This document shows, one piece after another, positions 40,007 through 48,616 of a DNA stretch of 64,000 nucleotides. Under the pieces are notes generated by a model. That model was not told where the DNA came from. It worked only from the letters and a program-made list of their open reading frames with translations, and searched no databases. The DNA lies in the NCBI GenBank assembly GCA_946482465.1, contig CAMLRL010000005.1:25006-89005 (forward strand), given 5' to 3'. The stretch is from an uncultured Lactobacillus sp. Its GTDB lineage: Bacteria > Bacillota > Bacilli > Lactobacillales > Lactobacillaceae. How positions within the stretch are numbered: position 1 is the stretch's first letter; every line of letters begins with the position of its first letter. The position numbers were made by a program, and so were the translations under genes.

Positions 40007-40189
40007 TTAAGTAATTTCCAATACAAATTCTGCGCCTTGCGGAGTTGATAGAAAAATTGCCCCGGCAATTAAGATTAAACCAGTTAAAAAAAGCGTAACC
40101 TTAACTGATTGAGACGTGTTTTTGGCAAAACACATATATATTAAAAATGCCCCGACTGCTAATGAAATTAGCATTACCCAAAATCCCAT
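40007..40189 (-). CDS. Small two-helix membrane protein, unknown function
   Basis: 60 residues with two hydrophobic segments (about 3-21 and 30-47) joined by a short loop with Lys residues. I recognise no family. The ATG at 40189 has AAGGACGGTG upstream, codon use resembles neighbours, and nothing else overlaps, so it is probably real. It points away from the acyltransferase-like gene and lies downstream of tsf on the same strand, after the tsf terminator. Confidence 0.6.
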   Translation of the reverse strand: MGFWVMLISLAVGAFLIYMCFAKNTSQSVKVTLFLTGLILIAGAIFLSTPQGAEFVLEIT

Positions 40190-40343
40190 AAGTTTTCACC
40201 GTCCTTAAAATAATCTTAATTACAGAATAGATGATAGTTTTAGTAAGATAAAGGGAATTTGAAAAACTTAATTCTAATTAAATCACTTTTACTTTAACTT
40301 AACATTAGCAATAGTTTAATTTGGTGTAAATCTCATAAACGAC

Positions 40344-40375
40344 AAAAAACCTTATCCTAATGGATAAGGTTTTTT
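40344..40375 (-). terminator. Terminator of rpsB-tsf
   Basis: A perfect 14-bp stem, AAAAAACCTTATCC/GGATAAGGTTTTTT around TAAT, 19 bases past the tsf stop. Confidence 0.95.
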
Positions 40376-40393
40376 ATAAAGAATTATCAAATA

Positions 40394-41269
40394 TTATTTC
40401 ATTTGTTCTTTTACTTCAGCAGCAAAGTCTTCTTGCTTCTTTTCGATACCTTCGCCAACTTCGTAACGCTTGTAGCCAACAACTTCGCAACCTTCAGACT
40501 TAGCGTATTCAGCAACAGTCATGTCACCATCTTTAACGTATGGTTGATCAACTAAGCATATTTCGCTAAGGTACTTGTTTACTCTACCTTCAACAATCTT
40601 AGGAATAATATTTGCTGGCTTACCTTCATTTTCTGTTTCTTTAGTGAAAACAGCCTTTTGACGGTCAAAATCAGCCTTTGGCACAGAGTCCTTATCAAGA
40701 TATTCTGGATTGATTGCTGCAACGTGCATAGCAATGTTCTTAGCAGCTTCTTCACTGTTACCTTTTAAAGTAACAACAGCAACAATTGCACCGCCGTTGT
40801 GCTTATAAGCACCGAAAACTTCATCATCGTTTTTGGTAATCAAATCAAATCTTCTTAAAGTGATTTTTTCACCAATAACGGCAGTAAGGTTAGTAATTTC
40901 TTCACCAATTGTGGAATTGCCCATTGGAGATTTTAATGCTTCCTCAACGTTAGCTGGTTTAGCTGCTAAAATCGCCTTAGTCACATCATCAACTAATTTG
41001 ATAAATTTATCATTTGAAGAAACAAAATCAGTTTCAGAATTGATTTCGACTACAACAGCATTATTTCCTTCAAAAGCATATTCAGCTAGGCCTTCAGCGG
41101 CGATACGACCACTCTTCTTAGCAGCTTTAGCAACACCATTTTCTCTTAAAATGTCAATTGCTTTTTCAATATCGCCGTCAGCTTTAACCAAAGCCTTTTT
41201 GGAATCCATCATTCCGGCACCGGTACGGTCACGCAATTCTTTTACTTGTTTAGCAGTAATATTTGCCAT
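40394..41269 (-). CDS. tsf: Elongation factor Ts
   Basis: 291 residues. Nucleotide exchange factor for EF-Tu. N-terminal UBA-like domain (VKELRDRTGAGMMDSKKALVKADGD), EGLAEY, the core VVEINSETDFVSSND, IAMHVAA and the C-terminal VDQPYVKD. Downstream of rpsB by 39 bases in the usual pair. Confidence 0.99.
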   Translation of the reverse strand: MANITAKQVKELRDRTGAGMMDSKKALVKADGDIEKAIDILRENGVAKAAKKSGRIAAEGLAEYAFEGNNAVVVEINSETDFVSSNDKFIKLVDDVTKAILAAKPANVEEALKSPMGNSTIGEEITNLTAVIGEKITLRRFDLITKNDDEVFGAYKHNGGAIVAVVTLKGNSEEAAKNIAMHVAAINPEYLDKDSVPKADFDRQKAVFTKETENEGKPANIIPKIVEGRVNKYLSEICLVDQPYVKDGDMTVAEYAKSEGCEVVGYKRYEVGEGIEKKQEDFAAEVKEQMK

Positions 41270-41308
41270 TATTTATCCTTCCAAATAAAAACTTATTATT
41301 AACTAAGA

Positions 41309-42112
41309 CTAGTCTTCATCTGATTCAGAAGTTTCTTCAGCTTCAACTGCTTTTTCAGCATCATTTTCAGCTTCAGCATTTTTATCTTCTGCACCTTTAG
41401 CCATCTCTGCTTCAGCACTGTCATCATCTTGACCTTGCTTACCTTCGATAACAGCATCAGCCATAGCACCTGAAATTAAACGAATAGCACGAATAGCATC
41501 GTCATTTGCAGGAATAACTACGTCAACTGGATCTGGATCAGTATTAGTATCAACCATAGCTACTACAGGAATTCCAAGAATGTTGGCCTCGTGAACAGCA
41601 ATCTTTTCCTTCTTTGGATCAACTACGAATAAAACATCAGGAATTCTAGGCATATCTTCAATACCGCCTAAAAATCTTTCTAATTTATCCTTTTCTTTAG
41701 TCAAAAGAGAAGCTTCCTTCTTTGGCAATACATCAAATGTGCCGTCTTCTGACATCTTCTTTAAATCTTTTAATCTTTGTACTCGGCTCTGGATAGTCTT
41801 CCAGTTAGTCAATGTACCACCTAACCAGCGTTGGTTAACGTAGTATTGACCAGCACGAGTAGCTTCTTCAGCAATTGAATCTTGAGCTTGCTTCTTAGTA
41901 CCAACAAATAGGATAACGCCACCATTTTGAGCAACGGCTCTAACAAATGAATAAGCATCATCTAACATTTTAATGGTTTTTTGCAAATCAATGATATAAA
42001 TTCCATTTCTCTGCGTGAAAATATAAGGAGCCATCTTAGGATCCCATCTTCTAGTTTGATGTCCAAAATGAACACCAGCTTCAAGTAATTGCTTCATAGA
42101 AACTACTGACAT
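41309..42112 (-). CDS. rpsB: 30S ribosomal protein S2
   Basis: 267 residues. Motifs: [22 protein letters not shown] near the start, [20 protein letters not shown] and the end of the core [14 protein letters not shown]. After about residue 225 there is an acidic, Ala/Glu/Asp-rich tail of about 40 residues not present in the B. subtilis protein. ATG 42112 follows GGAGGAAG. A leader of about 118 bases with a stable hairpin precedes it. Confidence 0.99.
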   Translation of the reverse strand: MSVVSMKQLLEAGVHFGHQTRRWDPKMAPYIFTQRNGIYIIDLQKTIKMLDDAYSFVRAVAQNGGVILFVGTKKQAQDSIAEEATRAGQYYVNQRWLGGTLTNWKTIQSRVQRLKDLKKMSEDGTFDVLPKKEASLLTKEKDKLERFLGGIEDMPRIPDVLFVVDPKKEKIAVHEANILGIPVVAMVDTNTDPDPVDVVIPANDDAIRAIRLISGAMADAVIEGKQGQDDDSAEAEMAKGAEDKNAEAENDAEKAVEAEETSESDED

Positions 42113-42149
42113 ATTAACTTCCTCCTACGGTTTTATTCTTCTCAAGCGG

Positions 42150-42202
42150 TCATCTCAGTATTTCACCATTGTGTGGCACCAAAATACTGATTGCTCTTGA
42201 TG
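42150..42202 (-). promoter_or_regulatory. Candidate rpsB leader RNA structure
   Basis: CAGTATTT/AAATACTG (42156-42163 and 42182-42189) closes a hairpin with further pairing in its loop; CATC/GATG (42151-42154 and 42199-42202) may extend it. It lies in the untranslated leader of rpsB. S2 autoregulates rpsB-tsf in several bacteria; that it does so here is inference. Confidence 0.5.
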
Positions 42203-42236
42203 TTTTTTACATATATGCAACATGGCATACGATAAA

Positions 42237-42265
42237 ATAATACTAGATTATGGCTAAAGATGCAA
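42237..42265 (-). promoter_or_regulatory. rpsB-tsf promoter
   Basis: The minus strand has TTGCAT (42265-42260), 17 bases, TATTAT (42242-42237). Start of transcription would be near 42230. It sits just behind the stop codon of the methylase gene. Confidence 0.7.
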
Positions 42266-42267
42266 GA

Positions 42268-43299
42268 CTAAAAGTCAACTTTATGTTCTCTTAAAAAATG
42301 CTCTTTCCACTGTCGCGAATGATGTTTAAACCAATATTCTCTTTTAAGAGCCAACTTCTTGTCCTGAAATTCTTCGTAGTAAATCATTTTTACTGGTCTT
42401 CTTGATTTAGTATATTTTGCTCCTTTGCCGGTATTATGAGCTTTAAGCCTTTTGGCCAAATCATCGGTAAAGCCCCCATAAAAGCTGCCATCATGACAGA
42501 GCAGTACATAAAAATAATAAGTTTTATCTTTTCCTCGTTCTGCTTTATCGCTATCTGTTTCGCGGATGATATGTTGAATTGCTGGAAGATAATTTCCTTG
42601 CTTGTCGTGAACCTCAATTGCATCTTTAAGCACCAAGCCATCACTACCGGTATGCTTAACGGCCTCAATAATAATCAGATTGCTGTCCTCGCCGCGATGA
42701 GAAACATAGGGCTGTACGACTTTAATACTCAAATCATGCTTTAGACAAAAATAAGCAATTTCATTTAAGCGCTCAGGCCGATGCACCATAAACATTTTGC
42801 CTTTCATTTTGAGCAGTCCGCTCGCCACCGTGATTATTTCTTCTAAATTTATTAGCAATTCATGACGAGCAATAGCTTTAGCTGGATCAGGATTAACCTT
42901 GCGATTTTGTGCTACTTTAAAATAAGGCGGATTAACAACGATCACATCATAGGAATCTTTACGCAAAAAGTCTGGAGCATCTTTAACGTTTTTTTGGAAA
43001 ACTTGAATTCTATTTTCCATTTGATTTAGGGCTATGGAGCGCCGAGCTTGTGAAACAACCTCTTTTTGGATTTCAACAGCATCATAATGAGCACGATTAA
43101 AGTATGCCATGTACATTGTCGCGGCACAATTGCCAGCACATAAATCAGCAACTTTAGAACTATCTTTAATAGCGTCTTTAGCAGCAGCAGCTAAAAGCAA
43201 GGTATCTAAAGAAAAACTAAAAGAAGTCTTATTCTGAATAATTCTCAGGTTATCGCTATACATATAATCAATTCGTTCATTTTTCAATAATTTTTCCAT
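42268..43299 (-). CDS. Fusion: N6-adenine methylase (TrmN6/YabB-like) with GIY-YIG domain (YazA-like)
   Basis: 343 residues. Residues about 1-250 are a class I SAM-dependent methylase of the tRNA1(Val) A37 type: [11 protein letters not shown] as SAM-binding loop (about 50-60) and VVNPPYF (Asn 123) as catalytic motif. Residues about 255-340 form a GIY-YIG domain ([22 protein letters not shown] ... [16 protein letters not shown]) like the separate B. subtilis protein YazA, whose gene lies next to yabB. Here the two are one frame without an internal stop. ATG 43299 has AGGATAA upstream. Just upstream of the rpsB promoter, divergent from plsC. tRNA modification is likely for the first domain; the role of the nuclease-like domain is unknown. 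Confidence 0.9.
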   Translation of the reverse strand: MEKLLKNERIDYMYSDNLRIIQNKTSFSFSLDTLLLAAAAKDAIKDSSKVADLCAGNCAATMYMAYFNRAHYDAVEIQKEVVSQARRSIALNQMENRIQVFQKNVKDAPDFLRKDSYDVIVVNPPYFKVAQNRKVNPDPAKAIARHELLINLEEIITVASGLLKMKGKMFMVHRPERLNEIAYFCLKHDLSIKVVQPYVSHRGEDSNLIIIEAVKHTGSDGLVLKDAIEVHDKQGNYLPAIQHIIRETDSDKAERGKDKTYYFYVLLCHDGSFYGGFTDDLAKRLKAHNTGKGAKYTKSRRPVKMIYYEEFQDKKLALKREYWFKHHSRQWKEHFLREHKVDF

Positions 43300-43357
43300 A
43301 AAGATTTATCCTCTCTCGCAGCTTTGCTATAATATTTTACATCAATTGGAGGAAATT

Positions 43358-43972
43358 ATGTTTTATCATTTCATTCGTCCGGTAGCAAGATTCATAGTTT
43401 GGCTATTAAACGGACATTTACATGTTAATCACAAAGAGAGAATTCCTGACGGCAATTATATTTTGGCTGCCCCACACCGCACGTGGTGGGAACCAATTCT
43501 CTTTGCCTTAGCAGCCAGCCCGAAAGAGTTTATGTTCATGGCAAAAATAGAATTGTTCAAAAATCCAATATTAAGATTTATTTTAAAGCATGCTCATGCT
43601 TTTCCGGTTGACCGTGACCATCCCGGTCCATCAGCTCTCAAAACGCCAATTAAAGGCTTAAGAAACGGCAATTATTCATTAATCATTTTCCCCTCTGGCA
43701 CCCGGCATTCTTCTGAAATGAAAGGCGGAACAATTGCAATTGCTAAGCTGTCAAATAAGCCGATTGTACCCGTAGTTTATCAAGGACCTCTAACATTTAC
43801 CGGTTTATTAAAGCGGCAGCCTTTAGAAGTATGTTTTGGTGAGCCATTTATGGTTGATCGTAAAATAAAACTAACTCATGAAAATGAAGCAATGCTTGAT
43901 AATAAGTTGAAAAAAGCCTGGGATAAAATTGATCACGAACAAGATCCCAATTTTCACTATCTACCCAGATAA
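43358..43972 (+). CDS. plsC: 1-acyl-glycerol-3-phosphate acyltransferase (PlsC family)
   Basis: About 204 residues. Transfers an acyl chain to lysophosphatidate to form phosphatidic acid, upstream of CdsA. The family blocks are recognisable: APHRTWWEP (about 38-46), [11 protein letters not shown] and [12 protein letters not shown]. Two positions are unusual: block I reads H-x4-E (His 40, Glu 45) instead of H-x4-D, and block III reads FPSGTR instead of FPEGTR. Start ATG 43358 follows GGAGG; the frame opens at a TTG (43346) that overlaps this site. Followed by cfa. Confidence 0.88.
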   Translation: MFYHFIRPVARFIVWLLNGHLHVNHKERIPDGNYILAAPHRTWWEPILFALAASPKEFMFMAKIELFKNPILRFILKHAHAFPVDRDHPGPSALKTPIKGLRNGNYSLIIFPSGTRHSSEMKGGTIAIAKLSNKPIVPVVYQGPLTFTGLLKRQPLEVCFGEPFMVDRKIKLTHENEAMLDNKLKKAWDKIDHEQDPNFHYLPR

Positions 43973-44058
43973 AAATTATAGTACACAATCTCCAAGTCTT
44001 TTTTTCAAAACGAGTGTTAGAATATTATTGTAGAAAATCTAGACGGAGGAATTTAAAA

Positions 44059-45234
44059 TTGTTGGAAAAAACTTTTTATAGGACTATGTTAAGCAAATCT
44101 TTTCCCTTTCCTGTTAAGGTAACTTACTGGGATGGTAAAAGTGAAGTTTACGGAAATGGTACTCCAGATATAGAGATTATTTTCAATGAAAAGATACCGA
44201 CTAGTGCTATTTCTAAAAATGCTTCCCTTGCTCTAGGCGAAGCATACATGGATAAAAAAATTGAGATTAAAGGCAGTCTGCAAAAATTAATTTGTGGAGC
44301 TTATGAGAGTGCCGGTAGTTTTATGCGCTCAAGTAAATTCCGCAAATTTCTACCAAAGGAAAAACATACTGAGGAACAAAGTGAAAAGGATGTTCAAAGC
44401 CATTATGATATTGGTAATGATTTTTACAAATTATGGCTTGATCCTACTTTAACTTATTCATGTGCTTATTTTGAAGATGGAAACGAAGATTTAGAGGCTG
44501 CGCAGTTGGCAAAAATTCATCATATCTTGAATAAGTTACATCCTGAAGAAGGAAGAACTTTACTCGATATAGGCTGCGGCTGGGGCACTTTAATGCTAAT
44601 TGCCGCTAAAGAATATGGTTTAAAAGTAACTGGTGTCACACTCAGTGAAGAACAGTATAAATTAGTCCAGAAGAAAATTTACGATCAAAATTTGCAAGAT
44701 GTTGCAGAAGTAAAACTGGAAGATTACCGTGAACTGGGAAATCAGCAGTGGGACTACATTACCTCTGTAGGAATGTTTGAACATGTTGGTAAAGAAAATT
44801 TAGGAAAATATTTTGCTGATGTAGCCAAGTACCTCAAGAAGGACGGAATTGCTCTTATTCATGGTATTACTCGTCAACAAGGTGGAGCCAAAAATGCTTG
44901 GATCAATAAGTATATATTCCCGGGTGGTTATGTGCCCGGTTTGACCGAAAATGTTAACCATATAGTTGAAAATGGCATGCAGATAGATGATCTGGAAATG
45001 CTTAGAAGACATTATCAGAAAACCTTGGAAATTTGGGATAGTAATTTTAACAGCAAACGAGACGAAATTCAAAAAAACATGGGTGAGCGTTTTACCCGTA
45101 TGTGGGATTTGTACTTGCAAGCTTGCGCCGCTTCTTTTGAATCAGGCAATATTGATGTAGTACAGTATCTGCTAACTAAGGGTCCTTCTGGTAAAAACTT
45201 ACCGATGACTCGAAAATATATGCTGGATAAATAA
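44059..45234 (+). CDS. cfa: Cyclopropane-fatty-acyl-phospholipid synthase
   Basis: About 391 residues. Methylates cis double bonds of membrane phospholipids with SAM, giving cyclopropane (lactobacillic) acids for acid and stress tolerance. N-terminal domain, then [29 protein letters not shown] loop [12 protein letters not shown] (about 165), [12 protein letters not shown] and FPGGYVPGL. The start is TTG 44059, nine bases behind GGAGG; an upstream frame part (from 44014) has no such site. It shares direction with plsC, about 85 bases downstream. Confidence 0.96.
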   Translation: MLEKTFYRTMLSKSFPFPVKVTYWDGKSEVYGNGTPDIEIIFNEKIPTSAISKNASLALGEAYMDKKIEIKGSLQKLICGAYESAGSFMRSSKFRKFLPKEKHTEEQSEKDVQSHYDIGNDFYKLWLDPTLTYSCAYFEDGNEDLEAAQLAKIHHILNKLHPEEGRTLLDIGCGWGTLMLIAAKEYGLKVTGVTLSEEQYKLVQKKIYDQNLQDVAEVKLEDYRELGNQQWDYITSVGMFEHVGKENLGKYFADVAKYLKKDGIALIHGITRQQGGAKNAWINKYIFPGGYVPGLTENVNHIVENGMQIDDLEMLRRHYQKTLEIWDSNFNSKRDEIQKNMGERFTRMWDLYLQACAASFESGNIDVVQYLLTKGPSGKNLPMTRKYMLDK

Positions 45235-45235
45235 T

Positions 45236-45265
45236 AAAAAGCTGATAAATATTTATCAGCTTTTT
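45236..45265. terminator. Bidirectional terminator between cfa and the FAD-linked oxidase
   Basis: A perfect 30-bp inverted repeat AAAAAGCTGATAAAT/ATTTATCAGCTTTTT serves both converging genes. Confidence 0.95.
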
Positions 45266-45300
45266 ATTTTGCATTATATTTCAGTTTCTATTTTTAAAAC

Positions 45301-46701
45301 TTAAGGTTTAAAAATCTTACCTGGGTTAACGATGTAGTTTGGATCAAATAACCTCTTAACCTTACGCAGTAAGTCAGTATAATCCTTACCGTAAAAGTCT
45401 TCATAGTAGTTTGCTCTAGCATAACCAATTCCGTGTTCACCAGACATATTACCATCAAGAGATTTAGCAGTTTTATATAGCTCAGAAATAACTTTGTCAC
45501 TGGTTTTAGCATATTCTTCATCTGTCATATCATCTGAGCAGAGGTAAATGTGCAAGTTGCCGTCTCCAGCATGACCAAAGTTTGGAATACGGATATTTAG
45601 TTGCTTTTCTAATTCTTCAATACGGTCCAAGACTACTGGAATATGATTAATTGGAACACAAACATCAATTTCATCCATCTTAGGTGTTGAATTTTGAATA
45701 GCGAGTAGCAACTCTTCACGGCATTTCCAAATCTTCTTAGCTTCTTCTGAGTCAGCACTTAAAACAATTGCTTTTTCTGCTTTAAATGGTTTGACAGCTT
45801 CCAAAGTTTCATTCAATTCTTCACGCCATTCATTTTCTGTGAAGGAGTCTAAGCCGATAATGATAAAACCATCACCATGCTTAATTGGAAATTCATCTTT
45901 TGCGTAAGTTTCCCATAATTTAACAACTTTACGTCCCATAAATTCAACTGTAGTTGGTACCACACCTGACTTCAAAATTGCTGGTACAGATCTAATTGCA
46001 TCATTTAAAGTTGGAAATGGAATGATAGCATTAATTGACTTGTGCGGTCTCGGGTAAAGACGAATTGTTACCTCTGTGACAACGCCTAAAGTACCCTCTG
46101 AACCAATAATTAGGTCACGTAACGAGTAGCCAGATGAAGATTTAACTGCTTTAGAGCCAAATTTATACAATTTACCGTTAGTCAAAACTACTTTGATTTC
46201 ACGGATATGTTCTCTAGTAACTCCATACTTGATAGCTTTAAGTCCACCAGCATTGGTTGAAACATTGCCGCCAATAGTAGCCCAGTGCATAGCAGGTGCC
46301 GGCATGTACATAAACGGTTTATCTGCAAGGTATTCATCAAGGTCCTTTAAGCGTAAACCTGCTTGCACAGTCATGGTCAAGCTTTCTGGATCATATTCCA
46401 AAACCTTGTTCATTTTAATCATGTCAAGTGAAATTCCGCCATCGACTGCTAAGTTAGCACCCATTAAACCAGTTGAATTACCTCTTGGAACTAAAGGTAT
46501 TTTATTGTCATTGGCATATTTAACTACATGCATAACTTCTTCGTTAGTTACTGGTTGAATAACCAAATCAGGCATGGCTTTTACAGTCCCAAATTGATCG
46601 TGATCCCAGTGTTTGGTTGGTTTGGTAATAAATCTCTCTGGGTCAGAAATGAATTTTCTTAAGTTATCAAGATCAGTTTGATTAATTTTATGATATTCCA
46701 T
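45301..46701 (-). CDS. FAD-linked oxidase (D-lactate dehydrogenase / glycolate oxidase GlcD-like)
   Basis: 466 residues. Cytosolic or membrane-associated flavoprotein that oxidises a 2-hydroxy acid. FAD-binding domain with LVPRGNSTGLMGANL (about 70-84), ATIGGNVSTNAGG and YSLRDLIIGSEGTLGVVTEV; C-terminal domain with NFGHAGDGNLHIYL and EHGIGYARANYY (about 425). D-lactate is the likely substrate but not proven. The promoter carries a cre site, so carbon repression is expected. ATG 46701 follows AAGGGA. Confidence 0.9.
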   Translation of the reverse strand: MEYHKINQTDLDNLRKFISDPERFITKPTKHWDHDQFGTVKAMPDLVIQPVTNEEVMHVVKYANDNKIPLVPRGNSTGLMGANLAVDGGISLDMIKMNKVLEYDPESLTMTVQAGLRLKDLDEYLADKPFMYMPAPAMHWATIGGNVSTNAGGLKAIKYGVTREHIREIKVVLTNGKLYKFGSKAVKSSSGYSLRDLIIGSEGTLGVVTEVTIRLYPRPHKSINAIIPFPTLNDAIRSVPAILKSGVVPTTVEFMGRKVVKLWETYAKDEFPIKHGDGFIIIGLDSFTENEWREELNETLEAVKPFKAEKAIVLSADSEEAKKIWKCREELLLAIQNSTPKMDEIDVCVPINHIPVVLDRIEELEKQLNIRIPNFGHAGDGNLHIYLCSDDMTDEEYAKTSDKVISELYKTAKSLDGNMSGEHGIGYARANYYEDFYGKDYTDLLRKVKRLFDPNYIVNPGKIFKP

Positions 46702-46750
46702 TGTAATTCCCTTCTTAAAAAATCATAATTTAGCTACTGCTAACATGATA

Positions 46751-46779
46751 AATTTACTCTATAATGTAAACGCTGTCAA
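46751..46779 (-). promoter_or_regulatory. FAD-oxidase promoter with overlapping cre site
   Basis: The minus strand has a perfect TTGACA (46779-46774), 17 bases, TAAATT (46756-46751). On the plus strand TGTAAACGCTGTCA (46765-46778) fits the cre consensus TGNAANCGNNNNCA fully and covers the -35 and half the spacer, so CcpA should repress. Confidence 0.8.
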
Positions 46780-46787
46780 TAGCTATC

Positions 46788-46822
46788 ATAAAAAAGCACA
46801 AGGTTTTATCCTTGTGCTTTTT
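46788..46822 (-). terminator. Terminator of the LmrCD-like pair
   Basis: GCACAAGG/CCTTGTGC (46796-46803 and 46810-46817) flanked by A and T runs, directly after the stop. Confidence 0.93.
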
Positions 46823-46823
46823 T

Positions 46824-48614
46824 TCACTTTTGGCTATTTTGCAACGTGTATAAATTATAATAATAACCTTTTTGTGAAAGAAGTTTTTCGTGATTACCTC
46901 TTTCAACAATTTTACCGTCATTTAAAACAATAATCTGGTCTGCGTCAACAATCGTTGAAAGCCTGTGTGCAATAGCTAAAGTGGTACGACCCTTACGCAG
47001 GCGTTTCAGTCCTTGTTGAATTAATGTCTCCGTTTCGGTATCAACATTTGCAGTAGCTTCATCCAAAACTAAAATTTTAGGATCGGTTACTAAAGTTCTG
47101 GCAAAAGAAATTAACTGTCTTTGACCCTGACTGAATTCACTACCACCTTCACCAACTTTAGCATGATATTTACCCGGGAGGTTTTCGATAAAAGTATCAG
47201 CTTGAACTGTTTCGGCCGCTGCTTTTATCTGCTCATCAGTGATATTTTTGTTGTACAAACGAATATTCGAATTAATATCACCGTAAAACATAAAAGGTTC
47301 CTGTAAAACTAAGCCTAATTTTTTACGTAATTCAGCTTTAGGATATTTCTTAATGTCAACGCCGTCTATCAAGACCTCGCCTTTATAAAATTCATAAAAG
47401 CGCATCATCACGTTAATAATAGAACTTTTCCCGGAACCTGTGTGTCCGACAATTCCCAACGTTTCGCCTGGATTAACAGTGAATGAAATATCATGTAGTA
47501 TTTCGTTCTTACCATCATAAGAAAAACTTACATGCTTGAACTCAATTTTACCTTGGTTAATTGTCAAACCCGCTTCAGCATTCTGTTGTGGTTCATAATC
47601 AGTATTGTCCAAAATACGAAAAATTCTTTTACCGGCAACAATTCCGTCTTGGAAGAAAGTCATTTGATCCATCATATTTGCAATTGGATTAAAGAACTGC
47701 GAAATATATTGTGAAAAGGCATAAACCACACCTGCTGGTACAAACGTTTCTCTCAAAGGAAAACCAAAGTACATTAGGGTCAGGGCTAAAGCAAGGGAAT
47801 AAAGCAAACTAGTTAACGGTGAAAGCAAGAGCGAATTAAGGTTGATCATATCAAACCTGGTTTTCATCAAAGCATGGTTTTCATTTTCAAAATTATTAGT
47901 CATGCGATCTTCCTGCTTAAACTGCTGAATTAAGGAGACTCCCTCAATCGACTCGTTTAAGTTAGTATTGATACGACTCAGTCTTTCACGATAACTACGA
48001 TAAAGTTTTGAACTTCTTTTTGAATATTGCCAGATAATCACTAAGAGCAGTGGTAAAAATGCCAATACTATAAAACCGGCCGTCACATTTGTTGAAAACA
48101 TTGCCACCATGGCGGAAATGATAGAGAAGAATGACATGACCACACTTGACAAAACGGTCAGGAAATTACTCAAAGTCATGGTATCATTTGTCACTCTTGA
48201 AACAATTGAACCTGCTGGAGTTTGGTCAAAATAGCGCATCCCTAGTGTGTGCAACTTTTTGTATAATTCAGCACGCAAGCCTTCAAGTGATTTTTCAGAA
48301 CCTAAAGCAAAAAAATATTCATAAGTAAATTGCAAGATACCTTTAATTACTGAACCGAAGGCGTAAAGAAAACCTGCAAATAAAATGACCTGTGTTGTTA
48401 CATCAGTTTTAACCAAGAAGTTATCAAGAAAATACTGTAAACCGTAAGGCAATAGCACATTAATAATACTTACAAGGAGAGCACCAATGCCCGCGATTAT
48501 CATTTCATTTTTAAAATGCAAGACAAAACGCAGAAGTCGTCTAAATATGCTAAGTTGTTCTTTTACCGGAATTTCCTGAGACCAAACAGACTGGAAAGAT
48601 TTTTCATCATCCAT
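46824..48614 (-). CDS. Multidrug ABC exporter subunit, LmrD-like
   Basis: 596 residues: about six membrane helices (about 35-330) and a C-terminal ATPase. Walker A GHTGSGKSS, signature FSQGQRQ (a variant of SGGQ), Walker B ILVLDEATANVD with the catalytic Glu, H-loop IAHRLST. It should form a heterodimer with the upstream subunit (3 bases away). LmrCD-type pumps export drugs and bile acids in lactic acid bacteria; the substrate here is inferred. Confidence 0.9.
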   Translation of the reverse strand: MDDEKSFQSVWSQEIPVKEQLSIFRRLLRFVLHFKNEMIIAGIGALLVSIINVLLPYGLQYFLDNFLVKTDVTTQVILFAGFLYAFGSVIKGILQFTYEYFFALGSEKSLEGLRAELYKKLHTLGMRYFDQTPAGSIVSRVTNDTMTLSNFLTVLSSVVMSFFSIISAMVAMFSTNVTAGFIVLAFLPLLLVIIWQYSKRSSKLYRSYRERLSRINTNLNESIEGVSLIQQFKQEDRMTNNFENENHALMKTRFDMINLNSLLLSPLTSLLYSLALALTLMYFGFPLRETFVPAGVVYAFSQYISQFFNPIANMMDQMTFFQDGIVAGKRIFRILDNTDYEPQQNAEAGLTINQGKIEFKHVSFSYDGKNEILHDISFTVNPGETLGIVGHTGSGKSSIINVMMRFYEFYKGEVLIDGVDIKKYPKAELRKKLGLVLQEPFMFYGDINSNIRLYNKNITDEQIKAAAETVQADTFIENLPGKYHAKVGEGGSEFSQGQRQLISFARTLVTDPKILVLDEATANVDTETETLIQQGLKRLRKGRTTLAIAHRLSTIVDADQIIVLNDGKIVERGNHEKLLSQKGYYYNLYTLQNSQK

Positions 48615-48616
48615 AT

